Assembly (NCBI GenBank): GCA_019637585.1
Contig: JAHBVL010000004.1
Location: 1-64,000 of the forward strand
Length of the DNA: 64,000 nucleotides
Direction: 5' to 3'
Origin: Thermomicrobiales bacterium
GTDB taxonomy: Bacteria; Chloroflexota; Chloroflexia; Thermomicrobiales; UBA6265
This document shows, in pieces, positions 1 through 7,499 of this stretch; position 1 is the stretch's first letter; every line of letters begins with the position of its first letter. The notes under the pieces were generated by a model, which did not search any database, had not been told where the DNA came from, and saw nothing but the letters and a program-made list of their open reading frames with translations. The translations under genes and the position numbers were made by a program.

Positions 1-15
1 GACCTGATCACATCC

Positions 16-131
16 GCCCGGCACTGAAAGTGGCCGGGCTGCATCAGCAAAGTCCATTGAAATGGACTGCCTCCTGCGTTCCAGTCCACTTGAGTGGACT
101 TCTGGGAGTGAGAGCGGCAATTCATTGCCGC
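16..131. repeat. Four evenly spaced inverted repeats sharing a core
   Basis: Four dyads lie at 16-39 (10-bp arms, one bulged base, 3-nt centre), 51-68, 83-100 and 114-131 (each with perfect 8-bp arms and a 2-nt centre). Centres fall at about 27, 59.5, 91.5 and 122.5, so the spacing is 31-32.5 bp, close to three helical turns. The arms differ (AGTCCATT, AGTCCACT, GCGGCAAT, GGCACT) but every inner half-site ends C-A-N-T and is mirrored by A-N-T-G. Arms of the second and third dyads differ by one compensated base pair. No coding sequence is apparent here. A set of operators for one protein is the simplest reading; no neighbouring start is visible to the left. Confidence 0.6.
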
Positions 132-210
132 ATCTGAAGGGCCGCCGCAAGCTCCCCCGAATCGCTCATCAATCCGGTCGATCAACCCTTCGCGCCGGCC
201 CCGAAGATCG

Positions 211-246
211 ATACAGGGCGACGGGGGATTCCCCGCCGCCCTGTAT
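211..246 (-). terminator. Strong stem-loop, likely terminator of the 81-aa gene
   Basis: Stem ATACAGGGCG at 211-220 pairs with CGCCCTGTAT at 237-246; an inner stem of five further pairs (222-226 with 231-235) closes a GATT loop, with one mismatch between. It lies 28 nt beyond the stop of the minus-strand gene at 275-520. There is only a weak T-run, so it may act in either direction. Confidence 0.55.
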
Positions 247-274
247 TTAGCATTTCCAGACCAGTCGCCGTTGC

Positions 275-520
275 CTATGAGGAAGCCGCCGTGCTTTCCG
301 CGCCATCTTCAGCACTGGCGATACAGACCGGCGACACTCTCTGAAAACCTCCTGGCCGGACACCGCCCGTGCTCGAGTCCTCCATGGCCGCCGTGTCAGT
401 TCGACTGACGGTCACCGTCACCCCGGAAGCCACAAATCCGGCGCCGGATCCAAGCAGGATCGCCAGCAATGCCACGCTCACCATTCTGCCAGTACGTTTT
501 CCGAAAACTGATTCGTCCAT
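275..520 (-). CDS. Small secreted or membrane-anchored protein, unknown function
   Basis: An 81-residue protein with a basic start (KRTGR, residues 8-12) followed by a hydrophobic segment at about 13-34, which reads as a signal peptide or single membrane anchor. The remainder is rich in Ser, Thr, Ala and Gly with a single Cys near residue 67. Start ATG at 520 is supported by GGGAG at 529-533, 8 nt upstream. It lies just downstream of the LuxR ATPase regulator on the same strand, separated by about 160 nt that contain a perfect 16-bp palindrome. A second small secreted protein (3188-3553) flanks the regulator on the other side. I do not recognise a family. Confidence 0.55.
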   Translation of the reverse strand: MDESVFGKRTGRMVSVALLAILLGSGAGFVASGVTVTVSRTDTAAMEDSSTGGVRPGGFQRVSPVCIASAEDGAESTAASS

Positions 521-651
521 CGTTCGTGCTCCCAGATCGACATCGACATTCCTCGCCGCAACGGTGCTTCCATCGCCGGGCTGACCTGAGAGTGCCCAAC
601 TCGCGGGGATCGGGCTTCGACCAAAGGACGTGATTAGGGAAAGGCGTCACG

Positions 652-667
652 TACGCCTTAAGGCGTA
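652..667. promoter_or_regulatory. Perfect 16-bp palindrome, candidate operator
   Basis: TACGCCTTAAGGCGTA is fully palindromic, and the half-site AAGGCGT occurs again at 641-647 as a direct repeat. It lies 130 nt upstream of the 81-aa secreted protein start and directly after the stop of the LuxR regulator, so it could be that regulator's target, a promoter element for the small gene, or a short terminator. The sequence cannot distinguish these. Confidence 0.35.
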
Positions 668-682
668 GCCTCGACAGATGGA

Positions 683-3013
683 TCAGACGAGTCCGGAACG
701 AATCGCGAAGGAGGCCGCGGCCGTCCGGCTCTCCACGCCGAGCTTGGTCAGAATCGAACGAACGTGGACTTTCACCGTTGGCACACTGATGAAGAGTGCG
801 GCCGCAATATCCCGGTTGGAAGAACCGCCGGCCAGCAGTCCGAGCACCTCTCGTTCCCGGCCGGTGAGACCAAAGCGCGCGCTTGCATCGTCCGTCTGAT
901 CGCCCCAGCCGGCGATCAGGAGATCGGCTTCCGCCACGGCCTCTTCGACCGGAAGCAGCTCACCGGCCCTGACGGCGTCGTGAAATGCCTCGGGCGAGAG
1001 CGACGCCTGGATCGCCAGGAGATCTCGCTCATATTCCGCTTCATCCATGCGCGGCGCAGCCACCCCTGCATGCCGTTCGAAGCGGCCGGCGGCGCCGAGC
1101 AAACGAGCCGCTTCCTCATATCGCCTGAGCGCGACCGCGTAATGCACCACGCTTTCCAGCGCATAGGCCAGGTACTCATCCGACCGGAGTTCCGCTGATT
1201 GCCTCAGGAACTCTCTGCCACGTGCGGCGGCTTCTCGTCTCTTTCCAGACCGGCGCAACAGGAAGACGTGGCTGTCGTGCGCATCGACCAGACCCCATAG
1301 GTCGCCGGCGGCCTCAGTGATCGCGACGCTTTCCTCAATCATGACGGCGGCCCGGTCATACCGCTCCTGCAATGTGAGCAGAACGCACAGCCGGTTGCGC
1401 ACCGCGGTGCGCAGCATGAGATCGGCGTTGCCATCTGCAAGAACGAGCGCCTCCTCGAACTGCCTTTTCGCGGCCGGGTAGTCCTGCCGGTCCATCGCGA
1501 TGAGGCCGAAGATGACGTACGCCCAGCCGGCGATCGTTTCGGATCCCGAAGCAGTCGCCAGATCGAGCGATTGCTCCGCCGCCGCCTGGGCAGCGATCGT
1601 ATCACCGAGACAGAACTCAGCCCACGCGAGGCAGGAGAAGACATCGGCACGCCGGGCGTCCAGGTTGTGCGCAGGCATGTCCAGGATCGCCTGCATCCAC
1701 TGCCGTTGCTCCCGGTAGCGCACCATCGGGCTCCATATCTGGAAGACGAGCGCACCACCGAGACGCATGGCCAGCTCGGCGTTTCCGCTACGGATGCTCC
1801 AGTCGAGCGCCGCGAGCAGATTGCGCTCGTCGCGCATGGCGCTCTCAACCCAACTCCCCACCTCGGCGTCAAACGGCGGCATGGGGTGATCGATCAATGC
1901 CATGAAGTACCGGGCGTGCCTGTTCTTCAGCGCCTCGAGTTCGGGAGTTGACGCGTTGAGATCGCTGGCAAATTCGCGAATCGGTTCGAGCATGCCGTAT
2001 CGCGCTTCAGAGCCACTTGTGCCCAACGAACGGACCAGACTCTGCTCGACCAGCGACTCGATTCCCTCCGCCGCGGCCCCGCGGTCCAGGTCGCCAGTCG
2101 CGCTGCAGACCTCCCGGGCGGCCTGCGCCGTAAAACCGCCAGCGAACACCGAGAGCTCGGCGAAAAGCCGCTGCTCAGGCGGCGAGAGCAGGTCGTAAGA
2201 CCACCGAATCGCGTTCGCCATCGTCTTGTGACGCTCCGGGCGGTCCGGTCCTCCTCCCGTGAGCACCGGCAGGCTTTGTTCCAGATGTTCCAGCATCGCG
2301 ACGGGGGGCAGAAACTTCGCCCGGGCCGCCGCCAGCTCGATTGCCAGCGGGATGCCGTCGAGTCTTCGGCAGATCGCTTCGACGATGGTTCGGGTGGCGC
2401 GGTCCCGGCCCAAAGGCACACCAGCGGCAGCCGCGCGCTGCAGGAAAAGCTCGACGGCCGGGGCGCTGTCGTGGCTGGGGCCGGGATGTTGGGAGTCCGG
2501 CTCGGCAATGACGAGCGGCCCCACCTCGACATCCCACTCCCCGGACACCCGAAGTCTGATCCGGCTCGTGATCAGGATCGATACACCGGCGCAGGCGGCG
2601 AGGAGGTCGATCAGCTGCGTCGCCGCAGCCCGGAGGTGCTCGAAGTTGTCGAGGATCAGGAGAACCTGACGACCGGCAAACAGCGCGATGAGTTGCTCGA
2701 CCGGCGATGCCCCACCCCGCCCGTGAACGCCCACAGCACGGGCGATGGCCGCTGTGACATCCGACGAATCACCGATATGCGCCAAATCCACGAACCAGAC
2801 GCCGTCTGGAAATGCGCTGGCCATCCGTTCGCCGACGGCAACGGCCAGACGCGTTTTGCCAATGCCGCCGGGACCCGTGATCGTCACCAGCCGCGCCTCT
2901 CTGCTCCGCAGCAACGCCTCGACCTGGGCGATCTCCTGTTCCCGGCCGACCAATGACGTCAGGAGCGGAGGAAGAGCACCAGCGATGGGAACGGCAGAGA
3001 CATGGGTCGACAT
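683..3013 (-). CDS. LuxR-family regulator with NB-ARC/AAA-type ATPase and TPR-like core
   Basis: A 776-residue signal-transduction ATPase of the large LuxR (LAL/STAND-like) type. The P-loop GPGGIGKT is at residues 47-54, the Walker B stretch LLILDNFE at 118-125, and a GIPLAIELAAARAKFLPP motif typical of the NB-ARC ARC region follows. The middle is helical and TPR-like. The last 60 residues are a LuxR helix-turn-helix (LTGREREVLGLLAGG, then TVKVHVRSILTKLG). I start at ATG 3013 (MSTHVS) rather than the upstream ATG at 3073, because the paralogous remnant at 4659 begins at the equivalent place and a hairpin occupies 3035-3070. No good ribosome site is seen for either start. The inducer is unknown. 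Confidence 0.9.
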   Translation of the reverse strand: MSTHVSAVPIAGALPPLLTSLVGREQEIAQVEALLRSREARLVTITGPGGIGKTRLAVAVGERMASAFPDGVWFVDLAHIGDSSDVTAAIARAVGVHGRGGASPVEQLIALFAGRQVLLILDNFEHLRAAATQLIDLLAACAGVSILITSRIRLRVSGEWDVEVGPLVIAEPDSQHPGPSHDSAPAVELFLQRAAAAGVPLGRDRATRTIVEAICRRLDGIPLAIELAAARAKFLPPVAMLEHLEQSLPVLTGGGPDRPERHKTMANAIRWSYDLLSPPEQRLFAELSVFAGGFTAQAAREVCSATGDLDRGAAAEGIESLVEQSLVRSLGTSGSEARYGMLEPIREFASDLNASTPELEALKNRHARYFMALIDHPMPPFDAEVGSWVESAMRDERNLLAALDWSIRSGNAELAMRLGGALVFQIWSPMVRYREQRQWMQAILDMPAHNLDARRADVFSCLAWAEFCLGDTIAAQAAAEQSLDLATASGSETIAGWAYVIFGLIAMDRQDYPAAKRQFEEALVLADGNADLMLRTAVRNRLCVLLTLQERYDRAAVMIEESVAITEAAGDLWGLVDAHDSHVFLLRRSGKRREAAARGREFLRQSAELRSDEYLAYALESVVHYAVALRRYEEAARLLGAAGRFERHAGVAAPRMDEAEYERDLLAIQASLSPEAFHDAVRAGELLPVEEAVAEADLLIAGWGDQTDDASARFGLTGREREVLGLLAGGSSNRDIAAALFISVPTVKVHVRSILTKLGVESRTAAASFAIRSGLV

Positions 3014-3034
3014 GGGCAGGCACCGCGCCGGGAG

Positions 3035-3070
3035 GTAAGAAAGGAGAGACGCTCGAAGCGCTCTCCTTAC
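3035..3070 (-). promoter_or_regulatory. Leader hairpin upstream of the LuxR ATPase gene
   Basis: On the minus strand GTAAGGAGAGCGCT folds back on AGCGTCTCTCCTTTCTTAC: arms 3057-3070 and 3035-3053, with a CGA loop and a small AAA bulge. The only Shine-Dalgarno-like run near the start (GGAGAG) is buried in its 5' arm. It may be an attenuator or translational control element. Confidence 0.45.
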
Positions 3071-3187
3071 CATACGACCGGGAACTGCGGTTGAGAAGTC
3101 CCTGAGTGGGACCGCCTATATCCACTGCATTCACCGCCTGATCTGCGTTCGCCGGCCACGGGCAATGAACGCAGCGGACCGCTCGGG

Positions 3188-3553
3188 TCAGTTGGCAACC
3201 GGCCCGACACCGAATGGGTGGTATCTGGTCTGCGCACCACACCCAGTCTTGCCGTGCACTCGCTCATCGATGTCGCCCCGCGATAGCTGGGTCACATTGT
3301 CCGGCGATTCCGCGTCTCCTTCGAAAACCAGGAATCCCCTCACGGACAGCGGACTGGCAGCCGCGCCGGCACATGACATCGCTGATTCAGCCGGTTGCCC
3401 GATCGTGACGCCAGTCTCAGAGATATCGATGCCGGGAGGGCCGGCCAGCGCGCCTGGCGCGGACAACGGCGTCAGAACTGCCAGGCCGATCCCGATCCCC
3501 AGAACAACGGCTTGCCTGAGATAGGAATAGCGCGGGACGTTTCGGAAGTTCAT
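3188..3553 (-). CDS. Small secreted protein, unknown function
   Basis: A 121-residue protein with a clear signal peptide: basic N terminus, hydrophobic core at about 14-36 (AVVLGIGIGLAVLTPLSAPG) and a plausible cleavage after ALA-GP near 37. The mature part has two Cys residues (in AMSCAG and TGCGAQ) that could form a disulphide. The ATG at 3553 is preceded by GGAGAG 8 nt upstream. It lies between the intact LuxR ATPase gene and the remnant of its paralogue, all on the minus strand; an imperfect inverted repeat (3642-3699) lies in its promoter region. No family recognised. Confidence 0.65.
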   Translation of the reverse strand: MNFRNVPRYSYLRQAVVLGIGIGLAVLTPLSAPGALAGPPGIDISETGVTIGQPAESAMSCAGAAASPLSVRGFLVFEGDAESPDNVTQLSRGDIDERVHGKTGCGAQTRYHPFGVGPVAN

Positions 3554-3641
3554 TCTGGTGCTCTCCTGGCCGTGACCGATAGTCCGATGCGCCGCTCGAT
3601 GGACGCAGTGACATCGTGCTTTCGGCGGCCGAAGCGGACAT

Positions 3642-3699
3642 CACCTGAAAGAGGTGTTTCTTGCGGAGCTCTTTTGATGAACCGATACCTCTTTTGGTG
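3642..3699. promoter_or_regulatory. Long imperfect inverted repeat, candidate operator
   Basis: CACCTGAAAGAGGTGT at 3642-3657 is mirrored by ATACCTCTTTTGGTG at 3685-3699; about 13 of 16 positions match after reverse-complementing. The repeat lies 90-145 nt upstream of the secreted-protein start at 3553 and directly before the paralogue remnant's stop. A regulator site is plausible. Confidence 0.35.
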
Positions 3700-3718
3700 G
3701 AGGGAGGGGTGAGGGGGC

Positions 3719-4659
3719 TCAGTCCAGCTGATGGCGAATCGCGAAGGAGGCCAGAGCCGTCCGGGAACCGAGATCGAGTTTTCTCATGATCGAGCGAATA
3801 TGCACCTTCACCGTCGCTTCACTGATGAAGAGATCCTCGCCAATCGTCCGATTGGACTTGCCTGCCGCCACGAGTCGCAGCACATCGATCTCCCGGCGGC
3901 TCAGCCCATGCGTGTCCGGAACCGAGATGCGCGCAACGGTCGAAGCCGCTTCCCATGCCGAAAAAGCATCGTCCGCCTCGGCAACAGCGGTATCGAGGTC
4001 CATCGATTTCCCTGCCAACCAGGCGGTTTCGAAATCGTCTTCTTCCATGTGGCTCCTGACGCGACCCACCTCTTCGTCATGCTCCTGTTGATAGCCAAAG
4101 GGAACGGCGGCGCCGGTTTGGCGGCCCAGCTGCTCCATCGCCCCGAAGAGCCGCGCCGCCTGCGCATGACGACCAATCTCATTTGCCCGTGACGCGGCGG
4201 TCCAGAGCGAAAACTGCAACAACCATTGTTCTCCAAGGCGCCCAGAAGCGATGGGACCACCGGAGCAGCCTCCAGCAAGTGTTCGAAGTTATCCACGACG
4301 AGGAGCAGGTGTCGATCGTGCACCGCTCTGGCGATGTGTTCCAGGAGGGGAACATCGCTGCGTTCCTGAACGCCGAGTGCGCGGGCCATCGCCGGCAGCA
4401 CCGCCTCCGCTCCGGCGAGCGGCGCCAGAGCGACGAAGCGAACACCATCCGGGAATCGATGCGAGATCGCCGCGGCCGCCGCGATCGCCATTCGCGTTTT
4501 GCCGACGCCACCCGTTCCCGTGAGCGTCACCAATCGGACGTCATCCCGCAGCAGGAGCGTCGCGAGCTCGTCGATTTCCCGCTCGCGCCCTAACAACGAG
4601 CTCAGCGGGCGGGGAAGCTCGTGTGGAAAAGGAGAGAACCTGGCGGACGGAGCCGGCAT
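3719..4659 (-). pseudogene. Remnant of a second LuxR/ATPase regulator with central deletion and frameshift
   Basis: The reading frame starting at 4659 encodes about 150 residues aligning with the N terminus of the neighbouring LuxR ATPase: LLGREREIDEL, P-loop GTGGVGKT and Walker B LLLVVDNFEHLL. Near 4205-4225 homology stops before the sensor region and resumes in another frame (4222 to 3719) with the C-terminal part: ARLFGAMEQLGRQTG and a complete LuxR helix-turn-helix (GLSRREIDVLRLVAAGKSN). About 500 residues of NB-ARC/TPR core are missing and the two halves are out of frame. The C-terminal open frame could in principle be expressed as a free HTH protein, but no good start is seen. Confidence 0.8.
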
Positions 4660-4815
4660 GGCGAATCCAGTGAATGCGGCCGACCTGCAGAGAAAGCACT
4701 CGAAGAACGCCGCAACTGTACTCTACCCATGACCCGTTCAGGAACCAGCGGCCGGCATCGAACAACGCCCCATGTCCGCTTCGCACCCATTCCAGACTCG
4801 TTCCGGGCGAGCCGG

Positions 4816-6057
4816 CTAGTCGATCCGCATGACCCGCTGCAATGAAGCGACGGTTCCGGCGACGCGGGGAATGGGCGGCAGGTCGGCGTCAAAGGTCGCC
4901 GGCCAACGAAGTCCAGCGCCGGTTCCGATCATGACCACCGTTTCGTCACGCTCGATCCGGCTCTCTCCAAGCAGTTTCAGGGCGCCCGCCAGCGCGGCCG
5001 ACGACGATGCTTCCACGCAGACGCCCATGCCGGCGTAGAGCCGGGCCGCCTGGTGAATCTCCTGGTCGGTGACAGCCACCGCGGTTCCCTGCGATGCGCG
5101 GATTCCCTGCAACGCCAGATCACCGGTCTGCCGCTCGACGATGGAGAAGGCGATGGTGGCGGAGGTGTCGACGGGCGCGACCTGCGCCAGATCATGCTCG
5201 ATCGCATTGACGAGAGGCGCACCCTTTGCCGATTGCGCAGCGATAACCTGGGGAACGCGATCGGCCAATCCGGCATCGCGCAGTTCGCGAAATCCCTTGT
5301 ACACCCCCCAGGCTGCGTCGCCACCACCGACCGGCAGCACAACCTTGTCCGGAGCTTGACGGCCGAGCTGATGGAAGATCTCGTACGAGATCGTTTTGTA
5401 GCCCTCCATCCCATAGGGATTGCCGATTTTCCGTCCACCGACACCAGGAGCGTTGCGCTGAGAGACATACCAGCCATGATCGAGCACCAGCGATTCGAGG
5501 AGCGGCACGATCTGACCGTCCTCGACGATCGCCACTTCGGCGCCGAAAAAACGCATCTCCTGCAAACTGAGCGCGGGTGCGTCGGCTGGCATCAACACCA
5601 GGCAGCGAAGTCCGGCGCTGGCCGCATACGCGGTCAATGCCACACCGTGATTGCCCGTCGACGTGCAGATCACCTTGTCCCGGCCAAAATATCTGGCAAC
5701 GGAGACAGCCACTGCATTCGTCCGGTCCTTGTAGGAGTGGGTGGGGTTGACCGCCTCATACTTGATCCACCAGTTGGCATCCACGCCGGCGACGGGCAGG
5801 AGCGGCGAGCCTCCTTCCCCCAGCGTCGTTCTGCACATCGAATCGGGCAGCGGCAGCGTTTTGTGACCGTCCCAGAGGGTGGTGGGCGCGGCGGGGAAGT
5901 CCTGGGCGGCGGGCGTTTGGTAGAACGGGTCGAGCATCGCCAGCTCGCCCTTTTCGACGCAGGCCGGGCATCCCCCCAGCATCAACTCGAATCCGTAGGT
6001 GGCGCCGCAGTTCGTGCAGCGCAACCCCTCGACCAGTGAATAGGCATCCATATGCAT
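4816..6057 (-). CDS. Threonine synthase-like PLP-dependent enzyme
   Basis: A 413-residue fold type II PLP enzyme. An N-terminal zinc-ribbon (Cys14, Cys17, Cys30, Cys33) is followed by the PLP-lysine motif SYKDRTN (Lys110), the phosphate/substrate loop STGNHG, and the glycine-rich PVGGGDAAWG. Threonine synthases usually read TGSFKDRG; the THSYKDRT variant suggests a related lyase or ammonia-lyase such as a diaminopropionate- or threonine-type enzyme rather than housekeeping threonine synthase. The ATG at 6057 has AGGA 8 nt upstream. It begins 5 nt after the stop of the M24 hydrolase gene, so the two are one operon and probably act on consecutive steps. Confidence 0.85.
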   Translation of the reverse strand: MHMDAYSLVEGLRCTNCGATYGFELMLGGCPACVEKGELAMLDPFYQTPAAQDFPAAPTTLWDGHKTLPLPDSMCRTTLGEGGSPLLPVAGVDANWWIKYEAVNPTHSYKDRTNAVAVSVARYFGRDKVICTSTGNHGVALTAYAASAGLRCLVLMPADAPALSLQEMRFFGAEVAIVEDGQIVPLLESLVLDHGWYVSQRNAPGVGGRKIGNPYGMEGYKTISYEIFHQLGRQAPDKVVLPVGGGDAAWGVYKGFRELRDAGLADRVPQVIAAQSAKGAPLVNAIEHDLAQVAPVDTSATIAFSIVERQTGDLALQGIRASQGTAVAVTDQEIHQAARLYAGMGVCVEASSSAALAGALKLLGESRIERDETVVMIGTGAGLRWPATFDADLPPIPRVAGTVASLQRVMRID

Positions 6058-6062
6058 CGATT

Positions 6063-7283
6063 TCAGTCCTGCAGTGACAGCAATTGCCGGGGAGCAGCCG
6101 ACAGCAGATCGTAGCCGTCATCCCGGATGACGAGCGTTTCCTCGATCTGCAGACCTCCCAAACCGAGCTCGTAATAGGGAAGCTCCACATTCACCACCAT
6201 GCCCGGTTCCAGCAGCGGATCCCCTCCGCCGAATGAATGAATGGCATTCGGGTCAGCGGGAGCCAAAATCGGCGCTTCGTACATCTCCAGTCCGATGCCA
6301 TGACCGACATGGTGCCGTTTGTAGCCGGGAATGCCGCCGCCACGAACCGCTTCGACCCCGGCGGTGAAGAGGGTGCTCACGGGAACACCTGGCTTCACTT
6401 CAGCCAGAATCGCGTCGATACCGGCCGACAACGCCGTGAAAGCGGCCACCAACCGATCGGGCGCCTGCCCGAGCACGCGGGTGCGGCCGCTGTCGGCCCA
6501 GTAGGCGAGATTGCGCCCTCCTGCGTCGGAGCGGACGACATCCCCCATCTTCAACTGATAGTCCTTCGACGAAGGGAAACAACCGGATGAGCGAGTCCCG
6601 GCCGATGTCTCGAAATGACCGGGGGTCCCGCCGGTTGCGGCGATCGTCGATCGGAAAACCGATTCCAGATCCCATTCGCTGACCCCGGGCGCCGCGGCCT
6701 CGAATGCCGCCTGCATACCCGATTCCACGATCGAGACGACAGTGCGCAGCCGTTCGATCTCCTCCTCCGTCTTGATCAATCTGATCGAACGGAAAAGATC
6801 GCCCGCCAGGGAGACGTCATAGCGCGAGAGCTGTTCGGTGAGCTGATTCCATCGGGTGACATTGAACCGGCGCTCGTCGACGCCAATCCTGCCGCTGTTT
6901 ACGCCGGCATCGGCCAGCGCTCGCTTCAGACCGTCGAACGCAGAGGCGACGGGAATCGCATTGGCGCGCACATCCGCGATCCCCTGCTCTGCACCGGTCA
7001 GCACGGCGTCCGGATCGCGCTCGGTATGAAATGTCCCGTAGAAATAGGTATGCGTTGTCGCGACCGGCACCTGCGCCAGATAGTCGGCCGCATCGATGGC
7101 CGCCACCAACCGGAGGTCGCCTTCTCGCGGCAGGACGGCAAACATGACCAGATCCTGGAAGGTGTACAACGTCCAGTTGGCAAATCCACTGACATACGTG
7201 ACGTTTTCGGGCGACGCGGCCACCAGCGCATCGAGACCATGCTCGTCCATGAATTTCCGCGCCCGCGTGATGTTGAGCAACAT
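6063..7283 (-). CDS. M24 family metallohydrolase (Xaa-Pro peptidase-like)
   Basis: A 406-residue pita-bread protein: an N-terminal creatinase-like domain (about 1-165) and a C-terminal catalytic domain. All five metal ligands are identifiable: Asp in VRSDAGG, Asp in WADSGRT, His in HHVGHGIGLE, Glu in VNVELPY and Glu in QIEETLV. The preferred start is ATG 7283 (MLLNITRARKF), with AGGAGG 8 nt upstream, not the farther ATG at 7337. Peptidase, creatinase-type or ectoine-hydrolase-type activity cannot be separated by eye, but retained metal ligands argue against a true creatinase. Divergent from the peptide-binding protein gene, with which it may share control. Confidence 0.88.
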   Translation of the reverse strand: MLLNITRARKFMDEHGLDALVAASPENVTYVSGFANWTLYTFQDLVMFAVLPREGDLRLVAAIDAADYLAQVPVATTHTYFYGTFHTERDPDAVLTGAEQGIADVRANAIPVASAFDGLKRALADAGVNSGRIGVDERRFNVTRWNQLTEQLSRYDVSLAGDLFRSIRLIKTEEEIERLRTVVSIVESGMQAAFEAAAPGVSEWDLESVFRSTIAATGGTPGHFETSAGTRSSGCFPSSKDYQLKMGDVVRSDAGGRNLAYWADSGRTRVLGQAPDRLVAAFTALSAGIDAILAEVKPGVPVSTLFTAGVEAVRGGGIPGYKRHHVGHGIGLEMYEAPILAPADPNAIHSFGGGDPLLEPGMVVNVELPYYELGLGGLQIEETLVIRDDGYDLLSAAPRQLLSLQD

Positions 7284-7339
7284 CGATTTGTCCTCCTCAC
7301 TGCTCCCTGAAGCAGCCGCCCGGGCGTGGAAACACACGC

Positions 7340-7371
7340 TTGACAGCTCTATTTGATATGTTACATTGTGT
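7340..7371 (+). promoter_or_regulatory. Promoter and shared 20-bp element in divergent region
   Basis: TTGACA at 7340-7345 is followed after 16 bp by TACATT (7362-7367), a plausible sigma-70 promoter directed to the peptide-importer genes. Overlapping it, 7352-7371 (TTTGATATGTTACATTGTGT) matches 17 of 20 bases at 11791-11810, upstream of the creatininase gene and opposite the GntR gene. A common operator is inferred. Confidence 0.5.
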
Positions 7372-7499
7372 CATATTCGGAGACGATTGATCGAAGACAG
7401 TGCAACGACGCGCTGAGAAGACAAAGCCCCTGTACATCAAGCGGGCGTTCATTTCCTGCGAAACCGGGTTAGAGTCAATCAGAGTGAAAGGAGTTCATC

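Noticed and set aside
16-131. A CRISPR array at the window start
   Set aside because: The evenly spaced dyads differ from one another in sequence, so they are not identical direct repeats with spacers.
4816-6057. Calling this housekeeping threonine synthase
   Set aside because: The PLP motif differs from TGSFKDRG and the gene is coupled to an M24 hydrolase, not to homoserine genes.
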